Notes: a model not told the origin generated them from the sequence alone. DNA of 64,000 bases from Pampus argenteus (GCA_036937835.1 CM072871.1:859001-923000); one strand, 5' to 3'. Shown: positions 36,511-50,777, counted from the stretch's first letter. A program made the numbers and translations.

Positions 36511-38740
36511 AGTAAGTGCATGTGTGTGTGTGTGTGTTATTTTGTCCGGGCTCCATTGTTGGTTTTTCATCTTTTGTCTGAGTTGAAAGTCACAAGGACA
36601 TTAGGGTCCCAATAAATTAGAGGAAGAAAGGCTCCCATTGTGGATGCCGTGGGTGGTGTACTTCTGTCTTTATATAGCTCTGTCTCGCACATTATGGTGT
36701 TACTGACAAATACGAGTTTAGGCTCAGCCTCAGAAGTTGTGGTAAAATGAGAGATATTTTGAGTTAATAAAGACAAAAACACGGTAGAAGTGCAACCGCA
36801 GCTAGACAAGTTTATATTCCAGACTGGTGGAAAAGCTCCTCTTTTATTTTCGTTCAATATTCAACCCATCTGTCCTCAATTCTGAAAATGACTATTGAGA
36901 AGTTTGATCCAACAGCAAATATAAACTGGACAGCAAGATAAAGGGAAAGCACGAAAACATGGAAGCAAGCAAACATCACAGTGAGACAAAGATATTTCCT
37001 ATGCAAAGCTCACACACAATGTCATGTGTGATAGCGACGGATCCCGTCCAAGTCACACGCAGGGGGGTTGGTGGGGAGACAGAAACGAGGTCGGCCGCCT
37101 GCATCTCCCAATGATTCCCCCTCTTAGCTTTGATTCTGCTGATCCAGTATCTCGCCATATAGCAAGGGACACAAAGCAGATTTCAGCTTTGGGCTAATCT
37201 CATTAAGAAACTCTAACCACCCCTATGAGTAGTGAGGGGAAAAAAGCAACTCATTCTGCTGTATGCCAGAGCCAAGGCTCAGGGAGGCAGGTGTAATGTT
37301 ACATAATTAGCCTCTAAACGGTAAAAAGGAGATTATTGCAAATGGCCTACTAGCCAGCACATGCAATGGACCTGGTCCCTGAAGACTCACCAGTCTACTG
37401 AAGCTGAAAACATCCCTGGGGAACTGATGTGTGAAAAAGGAAAAACAGGTTATTTGCAGTAAGTGTGTGGTACGGGGTGGTCAAGAGCCTCTGTAATTTG
37501 GTCCAGTTTAATGAATGAACATGAGTTTGATTAGGGTGGAAGTAGGGGGACTTTAAACTAAGACGTCAGTAGACAGTTTCGGTCAGTGCTGCACAAACAC
37601 AGCGCTGCGGGTTCCCCAGTTGACATGTAGCTTACCTAAATCTTTCTCCTCTTCTGTGTGAAGTGGAAATGTTACTTTTAAAGACATAAAAACTGCATGA
37701 GGGGAATTGAGTCCGGCCCGAGTTTGTGCTCCTGCTGAGACGTCCTGTCAACCAGCAGCAGCGGCTCAGCCTGACTCCAGCACGGCAAGAATTGATGGAG
37801 TCGGTCTGATCCAGGGAGCCCACACCTAGTCACTCATAACCTCAAGACTGGATTACCATGTCAGATTGTTGCCATATGTGGCACGGCGCACCACTCTGGC
37901 AGTGACAGTGATCAACTACTACCGATCACCGAAACCATCCAACAAACATTACTGTCAGAGTTCAAACACTGAACGGACTCACATACAGGATCTCTGCATC
38001 AATACCGCGTACTGTCCAGCAAACATGCTAATTAGAGGAACAGATGAACTCAGCTGCTCAGGACAAAGAAAGCATGGCGGCGCTCCTTTGTTGCCGAAGC
38101 ATCGGCTCGTTGTTACATAAAGTTGTATAACAAATGAGGCTGGGCTCTTTGAACTGGCTGACCACACAAGCCTGGAAGAGTCACTAGGAGCCCAACATGT
38201 GGCAGCAATAAGAAGGCCCCGCCCTCCGCAAGACATGTGGGAGACACTGCATTCCAGTGGAGCTCATTAAAGCTCAAAAACAAACCCAACAAACACCGTC
38301 TCAAAGGAGCACCAGGGACAACACAGAGAAGGCCATTTATTAACCCATTCATCATTTATACCATTTGATAATTGTCGATTTAAAAAAAGGGGGAAAAAAA
38401 TCCAGGAAAATGTCTTAAACTGCATTCGATGATCATCTCTGAGCCGGTGTGACTGAAGTTTTTAAGACAGTGACATGGACCGTGGCTCTTATGAAGTGGA
38501 CAGATGTGGTTTAGCGTTTAAACCTGTCATTGAGTTTGTCTTATTTATAATAGTGTTTCCACCAGTCGGCCCAGTTAAGCTGTGTGTTGTCTGCTATAAA
38601 CAGACTGTTGCTGACTGTTTGAACTCCTCCTCATACGTTCACATGAGCAAAGGGCGTATTTGTTTGTTTTTTACTGTTATTGTAAAATGTGACATGATAT
38701 TCATCTGGCGCGCATGACTTCTCAACATGAGGCGGTGCAT
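35651..38740. other. intergenic with candidate regulatory blocks
   Basis: 36990-37340 (TTACATAATTAGCCTC) and 37800-38360 (GCTAATTAGAGG, GGAGCTCATTAAAGCTC) look unique and constrained. A GT repeat lies at 36.5 kb. Nothing else recognised. Confidence 0.35.
36471..36537. repeat. (GT)n microsatellite, two blocks
   Basis: 19 GT units, a short spacer (ACAGTAAGTGCA), then a second GT block at 36520-36537. Confidence 0.95.
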
Positions 38741-41520
38741 TATGAGGATTCACTTAAGATTGATAAGAAGTCAATAAAACCAAATGCCCACCGGGGAGGC
38801 GGTTTCCTCGCTGTAGCAGACATCTGGTACGATTATTTTCAGCTCTTCAGTTAATCCTCCTTAAATGTAAACTGAGGAAAAATGTGCCAAATGGCTTTAG
38901 AGCAAGACTGAATTTTGGACTTGTGGAAGATTTAAATGAGTTTCATAGAAATGTTAGAGGCATTATTGGAAAACACAGTGAGACAATTGTAATTAGTTTT
39001 CAGCCTGTCACATTTATAATCATTATCCCACTTTTTAGACATGCCAATTTTTGACTCCTGTTAACCGTTGCAGCTGTGGAGAAGCCACATAACATGCAGC
39101 AGTTTTTTTCCTTCGTGTTTTGATGTGCTTTCATCTGTGTTGCTGGGCGTTAGATGTTTGATATGTAGCGTTGTGACTGGAAACGCTTGAGTCGTGTGCA
39201 TGCCATTCAGAGGTGGCCCAGTAAGAGCTAATCTACTTGTCAGGGTTGACTGCCAAGCATATCAGCCCACACACTTCACAATATGACTTTATTCATACTG
39301 TAGATCTGGGACATTAACTGTCTCTGCCCACCAGAACACAACACTTACGCCCACCGCTCCCAATGTAAGAAACATACATTATAAGCCTGTGCAAGTGATA
39401 AAAAACTGATCCACATCCTCTACAAACACCTTCACCTCAAGACTACAACCTGAAGCCGGGTGAGATGCATGCCTTCATTTCACCAGCACTGCTTTTTGTT
39501 TTATGTGAGGAATTTAAAGCAATTCTGTGCACTTTGATGTTCCTGTTGAATGAACCTGAGGAAAAGTGCCAGCAGGATGTTTCACTGCTGATCTATGTTA
39601 CAGTAATTCACTTCTTATGCAGGAACATTTAGAATAAAAACGCCTGCTGAATTATGAGACTTTTCAGAACAAAATACTTTAATAATAAATAAATGAGAAC
39701 AAATGAGTCGAACCCGAAATGGATTTCATGATGACTCTGTTGTGTGATAACATCTGAAATACTGCGTATTGCTCCTGACATGGAAGCAAGAGATGCATTC
39801 GATCAGGCTTATTGTACTATAATAAAAGTGGCTGGCATGATTTATTACGCCTGAATAATGGTGCTTCTTAGGCATTTCATAAATCTCTAATAGGGCAGTG
39901 ACCTCAGTCGCTGGCACTTCATAAATCTATATCAACAAAAGTGGAACTTCAAAAAAACATAGCAAATATGTCTAATATGTTTGCTTCAATTAAAGAAACT
40001 GCGTACAGGTCAAATAGGCAAAGTTCACATATACATTAAGAGTAACCTGCTGAGCAATTATTTAGAAAGTAATAACTCCCTGATAAAGAAGAAAAGGACA
40101 CACAGACATCTGCTGCTGATTAAAGCCGCACAAATTTACAATGAGGCAGATGAGGGATGTCAGGTTTTCACACTAATTTAATGCAGGGTCTTCTAAACCC
40201 AACTATTATGAGAAGGAATCTTTTGCATAACACATTGTAATGATAATTTCAACTCTAAAACCATAAAGCAGGAAAGCTGTCACAGAAAGAGCTGCTGCCA
40301 GATGGAAAAAATATCACTCTGGACTGTATTGTAGCCAGACAAAATGAAAATAAAAACCTATCCAAAGTTCACAATAGCAAAGCTATTCAAATAAACCAAT
40401 AAATAAATGAGTGTACAAATGTGTAAGCCTCAGGGCAAAGAGAGGATCTTGCTGCCAAGTCACAATCTCAATCTCAGTTAGTAGCGCGCCACGAGGGGCA
40501 GTGTGCAGCGGCGCTGCAGCACGGCTGCTTCACTGCAGGGGGGGCCACACAAGTCACTTCAGGTTATCAAGTGTTTATGGCTCCATTACTGCATGTGTTG
40601 TAGGATAACAGCTGGCGGGACGGAGTCAAACAAACCTTCAGTCAAAATGTGCATCATTTAACTGTTGGGATTAAATACATGTGCTGCACAGAAACTGACG
40701 TGTTCTGTTAACATGTTGTTCTGATGCAATAAGCTGCCCTCATATAAACTAAACTATTCATTTTCAATATGGCATTAATATGAGCTCAGAGCAACGCTGA
40801 ATATTTTAGAGTTAACGGCTTCTTAATGGATGGATTTTATTTATTAACAGATCGTAAGAAAATAAGGTTTTACTGTGTGTTTATATTTGTATGTTTTAAA
40901 TACAATATATTATATTATTATATATATTATATATAAATACAATATATATTATATTTGTTTTAAATACAAATGTTTATTTTCTTCTATTATTTATAAATAA
41001 TTCAGATATTTTATTTTACTCAATTATATTTGTTTTTTTTGACAATAGTTTAATCTACATTTCTACATTTAAAGCATCAGTGTGGAACTCAAGACATTTA
41101 TTTATATATATACTGGATTTAATTTAAAATACACTTAAGAAAACGAGTCAATAAAAAACACTTTTCAAATATAAATATAATTTGTTTCGTGACTATAATT
41201 ATTTTTCCACATGATTTCAGTAGATTCAGATTCAGAATGATACGGATCCCTTATTTCACTTCATCTGTCATATATGTTCCTTCGCTGTTACATCGTCAGG
41301 TTTTAAATGGATGAGCGGTTGAAACCCGTCATGACGGTAAACACTATTTACTTTGGTTATTACAGCTCACAGCGGCGCCACACATATTTAGAACCCAGTT
41401 TATTTTTATAACATATTTGTTAGATGTTTTTCTTATTTATCCTTGTAAATGTTTGATCAGAATTGGATCCTTAAGTTATAAAATGTATGATGTAACCAAC
41501 ACAAAGCTGCATATGCTGCT
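38741..41520. other. intergenic with candidate regulatory blocks
   Basis: 38820-39060 (GACAATTGTAATTAG, TTTATAATCATTATCCC) and 39720-40200 are enhancer-like. 40480-40560 is a GC-rich island (GCGCGCCACGAGGGGCAGTG). 40850-41500 is very AT-rich. No gene. Confidence 0.35.
40895..40990. repeat. AT-rich TATA/TTAA tract
   Basis: Low-complexity AT sequence with direct copies of TTTTAAATACAAT and TTTTAAATACAAA around TATATTA units. Confidence 0.75.
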
Positions 41521-42500
41521 ATAACCTACTTATACAGTAGGCTGCATTGTTTGGTCATGCACAGATTTACAGTCATACGAGGGGGGTGCACTGTTTTTCA
41601 TTGAAATCTGCCAGCTGACCCACTGAGGGGGCCGTAGGTGGAAGGTGGGGGGCTGCGAGGATGTGGAACTTGAGAGCACAACCTGAATCACTCGCAATCT
41701 GTGTACTAAATTGATGGCGATGAAAATAAGCCTCCACGACACAAAAAAACACTTGTTTGCAGATTAATGTCTTGAATGGAGGCTTGTGAGTGCGCTCTTT
41801 GTCGCTAGCCTCACATTGTGCCTCGGACCTCACCTGAGACTAATGCTTAAAGGACCCTTAAACCACAGCGGGCTGAGCAACACAAATGAAATGATAGTTT
41901 ACTTCCTTTATATGCTGCAGACATGTAGTATCCAACATGCAAACACAGCAACACACTTTGTGTCACATTTAGGCTCTAATATTCTCTGGGAGAATGAATA
42001 TATTTGTTGACTAACAGCATGGATAAAACCCTTAAATATTCAGAATTTTTAATCTGGTTTAATATTTCCACCCGTTTTATGCAAATGACAGTCTATTAGC
42101 ATAATCTCATTTGAGAATACATCCTTTTAAAGTAAAAGATTATAACCTATTTTTTTAAACACATATAAATCAAATGTTACATTGAAATGGTAATGTTTTA
42201 AAGTACGTGTGCTCTGCAGAAAAGAGATGCATTTACATTTAGACTTTTTTTTTTCTATTAGTGGCTCAACACTACATGAAAAGATAGAAAACAGCTAAAA
42301 CCTCCACGAGGGAAAACATCCAACAGCTTAAACATTTTGGCAAACACGAAACATCCATTTAAAGAGCTACAATAAACAACTTCTTTATATATAAATATAT
42401 ATATATATATATATGTCTAACCTGCTTCTAACTGCATCACTGTTTTTGTTTAGCAACACTGAACTTGATAGTAGAAATTCATTTTCCTGGAGAGGAGAAG
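41521..42500. other. intergenic
   Basis: AT-rich with a TA repeat at 42.4 kb. 42040-42140 has TTTTATGCAAATGACAG (octamer ATGCAAAT) near TTAGCATAATCTC. Confidence 0.4.
42386..42414. repeat. (TA)n microsatellite
   Basis: TA tract with one AAA interruption. Confidence 0.9.
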
Positions 42501-43660
42501 GTAAGACGTTACCTCCAGGCATTTAAGAGCAAACAAGGTCTGTAAAAGCTTCAGTGAGATATTGAGGTGGATAAAGATGTAAGAAAGGACCATTATACTG
42601 CAGAGATGGGGGGGGCTCTATATCTCTCCATCCCCTCCTCCTTCCCTCTTTACGTCTGCCTTGAACTTGTAAGGAGTTCAGCAGGTCCGAGCCGACGGTC
42701 CAGACAGGCCTCTGGAATGCCACCACATCAGCTCCATTTCACTGGGCTGACTTACCTATTCATTTACAATGGGACTTCAACTTTATCTTCCCTTGTAACA
42801 CAACATTAACTGCCAAAGAGCTGGAAATGCATTATCAGCCCGCCCCAAAGCTTGGATTGCTTCCCTCATAAATAAGATCATTATACGAGTAGTAATCCCA
42901 TTAAATAGATCATTTTGCAAATATCTAAATCCAATTAATAAAGTGTTTTCAGAGGGGGTGCAGCAAACACTGGCTTTCAGAGCGCTGACATGCTGTGACT
43001 CTACTTCTTTGTTCCTCTCTCCCTTAGTAGCAAGGCTGATATTAATAACTATAACCCCGAGCCTGAATCACTCGCTCAAAGAAAAACTGGGATTCACTTT
43101 TTCTGGTGACACAAAAAGTGTGTCTATCAATAAAAATGATTTAATTATTCAAAGTGTGAGAATGCTCTCACCAAAATAACGTCTTTCTTTACCTTTCACT
43201 CCGCCATGCTTTGCACTTGCTTGCATAATGTGCTTATAGCATGTCCCTATGCTGTAATCCTATAAGAATCCCAGGCTGGACTGGGCCACATGAGCTAAAA
43301 GCATTTAAATGATTGCCAGATGCTTTAACAAATTATCCATTTATGGAATTAATCCAAACTAGTTTCCTAAATCATTACCATAACTCATCAGTGGAAGTGC
43401 CCTTTAACTCCTGGATGTATGCTCCTGCATCGGCCACGTCACCTCCTCTGGACCATCAGCCGGGAACATTACGAAGACAGAAAAGTGTTAATTAATAGTC
43501 ACTGCATAAAAACGAACCATCTGTGAGCAAAAGAGGGATTATAATCCTAAAGTAGATGCCCCTCAAGTGCTTGTGTTTGTTCCACTAGACTAATAAAGTG
43601 AATAATCCGATAAGGATGATATCCTCAGCGTTGATTCTGCCTGCAGTGGTTGTTTTACCT
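42501..43660. promoter_or_regulatory. candidate enhancer-like block
   Basis: Long unique block with GAAATGCATTATCAGCCC, AGTAATCCCATTAAATAG (TAATCC at 42893-42898), TTTTGCAAATATC, CCAATTAATAAAG and GTTAATTAATAGTC. Several open frames cross it in different registers without protein features. Confidence 0.4.
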
Positions 43661-46330
43661 TTGTGGAAAGTGCGTCTGGCTGGTAAGAATGTTTTCGTAT
43701 CTTTTCATGGTTTTTAATTGCCAGCTGAAGCTTTTAGGAAAACACTGGCGTGGTTAAATGAATTAGAAAACTGTGCCTGTGGGTGATGTGAACATCTGAA
43801 GGCAGCATGTGTCATGTCTATAGCTGTTTATGGTACACAGTGAAGGACACCGCGGCTCTAATTATCCAGACCAGTCCTTTATCTCGGGGTTCGTTTTAGT
43901 AACTTTGAGATGATTTAAGTTGGCAACAGCGACTTTCACACATAACCTGAACACGCGTGTGTATCTATACATGTGACACTACGTCTTTACATTGAGGGAA
44001 GCTTCATGTGTTCGGAGCAGAACTCAGCATCCTAATGACAGCATCATTAGAAGTATCATTTCAGTAATTATTCTCCAGCCGACAGAAAAGGTTTCAGACC
44101 CATCTCCCCCTCTTCCAGTCTGCTTCTCTGTCTAATCTGTCTTTCTCTAATGAAGAGAAGGAAAGCGAGAACAGTGGAAAGAAAGAGATGTCAAGATTGA
44201 GGTCGACCGCCCCCCTCGCGGGGTCAAACTCGAGGGGTTAATACCTGGTGTCCGACACTGCACATAAACTCCGCTGAGCTCATCACACTAATTAAACAGA
44301 CACACATCCTCTCTGAGCTCCGATGGCCAATCACTGCCAGCTAAAAAAGCAGTCCATTCATGGAGGTTGGCAGGGTGTGCGTGTGGGGTGGGCTGGGGAA
44401 ATGCTACCTGCCCTTCCTCAGTTTGATTAATGTGAAGAACAATGGCGCTCTTGTGGCCCGCTGGGCTCACTCCACTTGGTTCTGGTTCACCGCTTGAGGA
44501 GAGGGGACTGCATGTTCCAAACTCGTACCCCCAGAACCACGACCACCGAGCCCAACAACGTCCAACGAAACACCTTCTCCTCGTTCTCCTCGTCCGCTCG
44601 ATAGTCGGGCAACTCAACAATATAAACTACTGCTGATTATTATTATAATTAAAATGAAATAAGCATCAACATTTCCTGAAGCTGAAGGTCTTCAAACAGT
44701 CCAAAAGCCAGATATTTCATATAAAACAAAAGAAATCAACAAATTATTAGGACAGTTGCTGAATATTTTTCTGTCCATTGATTAATCTGTTATTAATTAT
44801 TAAATATAATTCATTTTTGTTGTCTTAACGTTTGTAAAAACACTTCCTTCCCTGTAAAGACCTAATCCACACTGTTCTTGAAGCTGATTCATAGTTGCGT
44901 CAGACATTTTTATGAAAATGTTGTGGATTATTACTCCGTTTGTCTTTCCAAGGACTTCAACCCTGACGTAGATGCATGTAGGGAAGTCAAGCCTTTATGT
45001 TGCTGTTTCCTTGATGTATCAGACTACTGTTTTATCTTTTATCCAACACGTCTGATCATCTTTCTTTCTTTCTGTGCAGAGTCACAGACAGCCGGTAATT
45101 ACCTGTGAGGGATAAAGACATCATCCCTCTGAAGGACTGACAGCGTAATGCTATGTGTGTCAAAACTTGGGCGACATAATTAATTGCAGCACTCGCTGAA
45201 CTCACAAAGACTCGTCGAGTTTTACCAACACTTTGCCAACACTGACGGCCTCAGCTGAATCAAAACAGGGAGACAAATTGAGCCACCTGCACACGTCTCC
45301 AAAGCTTGACAACTCATCTCACTTGCAAATTGCAAAGTATTTTACCCCCCTACAAAGGAGTCCATGGAGGCTAGCTAGCTTCTCAGCAGCCAAGGCTTGA
45401 TAGGTCTTCAGGCAGCTACGTGACACTTTGAAAACAGTGGAGACTTTCCATAATGTTGGAGGCTGGAAAAAGAACATGCAAAGTGCTAATGATGATAGTC
45501 CATATGGCCGAGAGCACAGTGTCGGTTACACACGGCGCTGTTTGGAGAAGTGCTTCATAATTATTTGCCGTGAACTTATATTTGAAAAACAAACCTTGTT
45601 GGCTCAAAGCCGTGAAGGTTTTCTGTAACATAAGCTGCATATAGGACGTGAAGCTTTGTATATACAGTATTAATCAGTAAGAACAGAGTCAAGCCTTCAT
45701 TTAAACTTATTACTTAGTATTTTATGGTATTGTAATCTTCTCTATGAGCATTTTAGCATAAAGCATTATTTATCTCAGATTCATTTGATTAAAAAGCTTT
45801 TCGTCTCGTCTGGTGCAGAACGCCCATGGAGCGTCTCTCCTCACGACAAAGAAACACCACCAGATCTTTACTGATGATCATTTCTTTGCAGATTAGAGGA
45901 TTGTTATTAATTGGTCAATTGGCTAATTGTTCTTTTTCTTAATTAGTCACCGCAGAGGAATAACTGGCTTTGTTCAGTGACCCTCATTTACAGTAATGTG
46001 CTTGTCACACATGTTGTATAAGAGGATTCACACACAGAAAACATAGTGATGTGTATTTGGATCATGTCACTGATGCACAGCAAACATCTTATCGCCTGTT
46101 GGCAGTAGCACACTGAACACGGGACAAAAACATACTAACACTTGTGTTTTTCATTTCATGTAAGCACACAAGCTGTGAGAACACATTATATTTGCAGAAC
46201 CACCTCTGCTGTGGTATCTTCAGAGGAAAGGTTGCACGTGTTTACATTCACGCCTGGGAGCCGCCCGGTCGGTATGGATCAGGAAATAAAGGGTCGAAAC
46301 TCCTCAAGCTACACGAGAGATGCTGGTTTG
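43661..46330. other. intergenic
   Basis: 44200-44630 is a GC-richer unique block open on both strands with no protein match; it may be constrained. The remainder is AT-rich with nothing recognised. Confidence 0.4.
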
Positions 46331-46333
46331 TAC

Positions 46334-46376
46334 TTAATAACACATCCGTCCGTATTAGAGATGGATGTGTTATTAA
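46334..46376. repeat. 14-bp inverted repeat with 15-nt loop
   Basis: TTAATAACACATCC (46334-46347) is matched exactly by GGATGTGTTATTAA (46363-46376). It is too short for a typical miRNA precursor and lies in AT-rich intergenic DNA. Confidence 0.85.
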
Positions 46377-49300
46377 TAAGAGCTAAGGAAACTTTTTCAA
46401 AATTTAAATTATTGATTTATATGATTTATTGGTTACAGTGCACATGGATTACTAACAAACAGGTAAACTAATAAGATTAAATTAGTGTTATTATCAATTA
46501 ATCAGACAATTACTTTTTTCCAATCAACAGACCAAATAGCTTTGGTCTATAAAATATCCAAATATAGTAAAAAAAAAAAATCCTCAAAAACTGTGTGTTT
46601 ACCATCTTCATAAAACAAGCAGAAGCAGCTGAAATTACGGTACAGTAACACGAGAATAATAATCTAAATATCTGCACGACACCTTTTAGATTATTTAAAC
46701 AATCCTTCAGTATCATACAGCAGTAAGAAATGCTGAAATATCAAACATGTTCCTGATGATGAGCTGCTGTGTCTCATATCTCGCAGGTCTGAAAGAGGCG
46801 ACGCTGCTCTTCACGTGTTTATTCTGTGTGTTTGATGAGGAAACTGCAGCCATGTTGAGTTCAAACCTGTGACTGTAAAAACACGCTTGAACTCTCAGCT
46901 TAACAAAGCCTTTTTCTATACGCTGCACACCTGTTTTTATACATCATCGTCCCACTACGTTGAGGAAGATGTTAAAACTGATATTAACTGTAAGCCATAA
47001 ACACAGACTGAATCCTTCCTCCTGTAAACCGTCCTTCACCATCATCTGTAAGACGACCAGAGAGTGCAGCTCAACAAGGAGCTCTGTATGAAGCCAAACA
47101 CTCCAACACGCTGGCAGACTTCGCACCACCCTCTCCCCTCAAACCCGGGCCTGTTGAGCTGCTGGCAGCCGGAGACGTCAGTCAGATGAATGCCAGACAC
47201 GCTGCAGCATCACCACCAGCTCCGGCCCTCACCTTGTCTACCTTGGCACTTTTTGAGTTTGATGGAAAAAAATGTCCCATTGCAAACGACAAGTCAAGTG
47301 CCAGACAGCATATTTAACCATCTTAATTAGCAATAATGATGCTCCGTACCTGCCAACAATCTGATGCCAGTGGTTACTGTGTCGTGTTGACTGGACTGTA
47401 GGCCTGTTGTTTGCCTGCTACTTGCATGAGAATTACACAAATAAAACAGGTGAAAGGATCGCGTGTTGCTAAAACCATTAGATAACATACGTGTAATGAT
47501 GATGGATCTTTAAATGCATGAAATGCTTGGTCTGTATGAGCCTGTGACACCACTTAATGATAACTACGTTGATATGTATTGAAAGGTAGAACCTGCAGGC
47601 TGCAGCATGCCACATATTTACAGAAGATTATGAATGAGCTGGAGATGATTGTTAGCTTCTCTTACAGTTTGTCATGTCACAGATCATTTTTAAGGACCTG
47701 TCAGGACACGGTGAGACATACGGCAGTTTCTCATGATGTTTTTGTCTAACGTCTGTGTGATCTGAGGCCGTGTTTGGATGCAAACATGTTTAGATCTGTC
47801 GGCAGCGATAAGTTTGAGCCCCGCACAGCGAGACATTCTTTATGTAGGTAATGGAAACAAGTTGCATGGATTTTTACCGTGAAATAGGCTGCAGCCTTCC
47901 CCCTGACGTCTGGATTTATGGCCTGGTAATTCCCCTCTGGAGTAATTTGGCTGGTACATCTGCAGCTTAGCAGCATTCCTGCAGAGCTCTCCTGTGCTGT
48001 GAAGTCAGGAGACGACTGATTGATTGATTGTATTACTCTAGTTTTAGCATGGCTTTACTGAGCTATTGCAGTGAACTTCTAATGTGATCTATCCACTGCA
48101 AACTACAACTGCACTTAATGCAAGCAGTGAGCAGCCTGCCTGCTGCTGGGTTAGCCTGCTGTGATGATCACAAATCATAGTTCAAACTCACATAATAACC
48201 CACAACCATAACAATACACAGAAAACTCTTTCAGGGCTGTCTGAGTATAACACAGGTTTTACTGTAATGTCAATCTACTGCTCATCACTTCCTCACTACA
48301 GTGATCTCTTTACAAGCTTCGTGGTGCCACTTACAGGCTAAAAATGACTAAATGCAAACCTATGGTCTGCTGACAGCTCATGTTTCGTAGCCTTTAGGTG
48401 ATAAGTCCCGGACACGTGCTGCTCTGACAGTGATAATGAGGCCAGTCGCTCACCAGCTTGTTGAAGGAACCGTGACCGCGGTCCTACGAGCTGGATGTGT
48501 CCCCCAGAAACAGCCGGGCCTGCAAAACACACAAAACACAGAAAAGTACAAGTATAAGTGAATTACTGGGTACAAATATAGTAATAATACTTGTGTATAA
48601 GTAGCTTTTCATTATGTAAGCTGCGTAGTGTCTTGATATCAATTCTACTTTAGCTATTTAACTTGCTAGCAAAGTTAGCAAGCTACAATCCGGCTAACCG
48701 GTTAGCAACAATGTTACTAGCTAACTGCTAACCCAAAAACTTGACTTGACATTAAATTAGCTCATGTAGCATTGGTACATAGTTTCTGCAACTTAGCTGT
48801 AACTTAGCATCATATTAACACAAAACTGAAGCTTCTTGCTAACTTAAAGAAAACTGTCACACAAATATGACTAAAATATGACTTAATTTTACATGATTGA
48901 GATTAAAGTTAATAATTTGTAAAAGGTTCATACAGAGAGCTGCACAGTGATTCACTGGATTGATTAAATGTATTATCTCTACTTTTTATAAATGCTTTGA
49001 CAGTGTGATAAAAGAGTATTTGTATTTTGCAGTTATTATTCGATTTATGTTTTGACAGTTATGTTTTGACAGTATATTTGCAGCCCGTATCCTTCGCCCT
49101 TGTTTGCTGTTGGGTGTTGACAGATTCTCTCTTTCCTTTCTCTAGTCGTCATCTGGCTTTGTTCACCTGATACCAGACGCGTGGCAGCGATCAGAAGACA
49201 ATACCTTCAACACAATGCAAAACACTGGGACCTGCAGCACGTTTGACACCTGATTTATCTCAAGCACCTATTCAGATTAGTTAACTATCCAACAAAGAGC

Positions 49301-50714
49301 CCTGCGTTGGAGGACTGGGTGGGGTCTTATCCTCTGGGGAGTTCGAGTGTTGACCTTGACATCTGGACCCCGATCATCCAACAAGTTCAGGCCAGCTGCC
49401 CAAATACATCTGCGTTTTACCCTAAAAACACCTCATCCATCTGCTGAATTTCTCCTCATACAGGTTTCTCCATGATTGCCTGAGGCACTTGCATTCACAG
49501 ACGCGTGCAGGGTGACACTGATCCCCGCTGTGACGCCCATCCATATTTAAAGGGGAGTGCAGGTGACCTGTGGGTGGCCGTCTCCCTGGCACGCTTGGAC
49601 TCTCCTGCACCCACAGAATCTTACATAACACATTTGTCGGATATTTCCTCAAATTACAGCAATGTGATATAATGCACAACAAACTAATGGGCTTTAATCT
49701 AGGAGGCACTCAGATGACACGTGCCGCCGCCACCGCCGTACAAAAGCTGGGATCTGTGAAATTCAATCTGTTGATGAATGTGTAACGATGACAATGAGTA
49801 TGTCAATTAGCTTATGAATACAACAGGTGACACCTACATAAAGCCCAATTACACACGTATTTGTGATCAGTGTCATCCAAGGCAGAATATAAGTTAACAC
49901 ACCAGATAAAATATTAATGGTGACGCATGCTGCTGATGTTAATTCTGCCACCAGACTGAACTAACTTGAAATTAACTTTATGAGCACGCCTGCAATTAAA
50001 TTTGACTTCTGGTAAATTAGATTTAGCCTAATTATTCAGCCAGTACAGGTGGTTTAGTGACATTTTAAGTCACCTGTAAGATTGTATTGTAAAGGCATTA
50101 TGTTGTAGGTAAGTCGTTATTTTCCTGCTGTCCCTGGTTACCGCTGCTATGCATCCATCGTCCCGTCCGCTGCAGGGCCGCGCTGTGAGGTGCACCTCTT
50201 CAGGGACTAGATTGAGGTGACAGGAGAGAGGTCACGTTTGAACCTGCTTCGTGTCGGGGTGACGGAGAAGCAAACCGACCAACAAAAGCATCAGGCAGTA
50301 AACAACACAAGTGTTTCTTGTCCCAAAAGATTTCACACAGTCTTGTTGCACACATAGGCAAATTAGAGTGGCGTTTTAACGAGCCATCCCGCTACTCAGT
50401 TGTCAAACGATGCCACTTCTCTCATTTGCCGGGGAGGCATGGGAATTTCTCAAGAACAAAAGGAAGAGCTGCTTAGAGCAGGAAGAAAACAAAAGCTTGA
50501 CACAAATCAGCACAATTAAAAACTCTAAATCAGCCCGTGAGATCAGAGTTAATTGAGAACGGCTTTTAATTAATCCATATGAGAAAGACAGGTGTCCAGC
50601 GAAAGAAGCATACTTAGCTATAGAAGATTTACACCACAATGTCTGATGAAGCACATCAGCTGCACAATATAAGCGAATGCATTACAATACTAATTTCCTT
50701 TGTGGTTAAAATAG
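46377..50714. other. intergenic between the desert and the predicted end of rab11fip2
   Basis: 47200-47350 and 49100-50600 hold unique blocks (CATCTTAATTAGCAATAATG, GATTTAGCCTAATTATTC, GGCTTTTAATTAATCC). 48650-48760 is rich in GCTAGC/GCTAAC, including the 14-bp palindrome GCTAACCGGTTAGC (48693-48706). Tandem TGAT units lie at 48017-48030. No gene. Confidence 0.4.
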
Positions 50715-50777
50715 TTTGATCTTTTTGCCTCTGAACAAAACAATACAACAGCAGATTTCATTTACAGTGAGTTTATT
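50715..50777 (-). terminator. predicted distal poly(A) signal of rab11fip2
   Basis: AATAAA on the minus strand at 50777-50772. About 25-60 bases downstream (50750-50715) lies a GT/T-rich element reading TGCTGTTGTATTGTTTTGTT, the arrangement expected for cleavage near 50755. No transcript evidence is available. Confidence 0.45.

Noticed and set aside
40485..40505. CTCF site in GCGCCACGAGGGGCAGTG
   Set aside because: The core is one G short and has G at the pyrimidine position; too weak to call without a matrix score.
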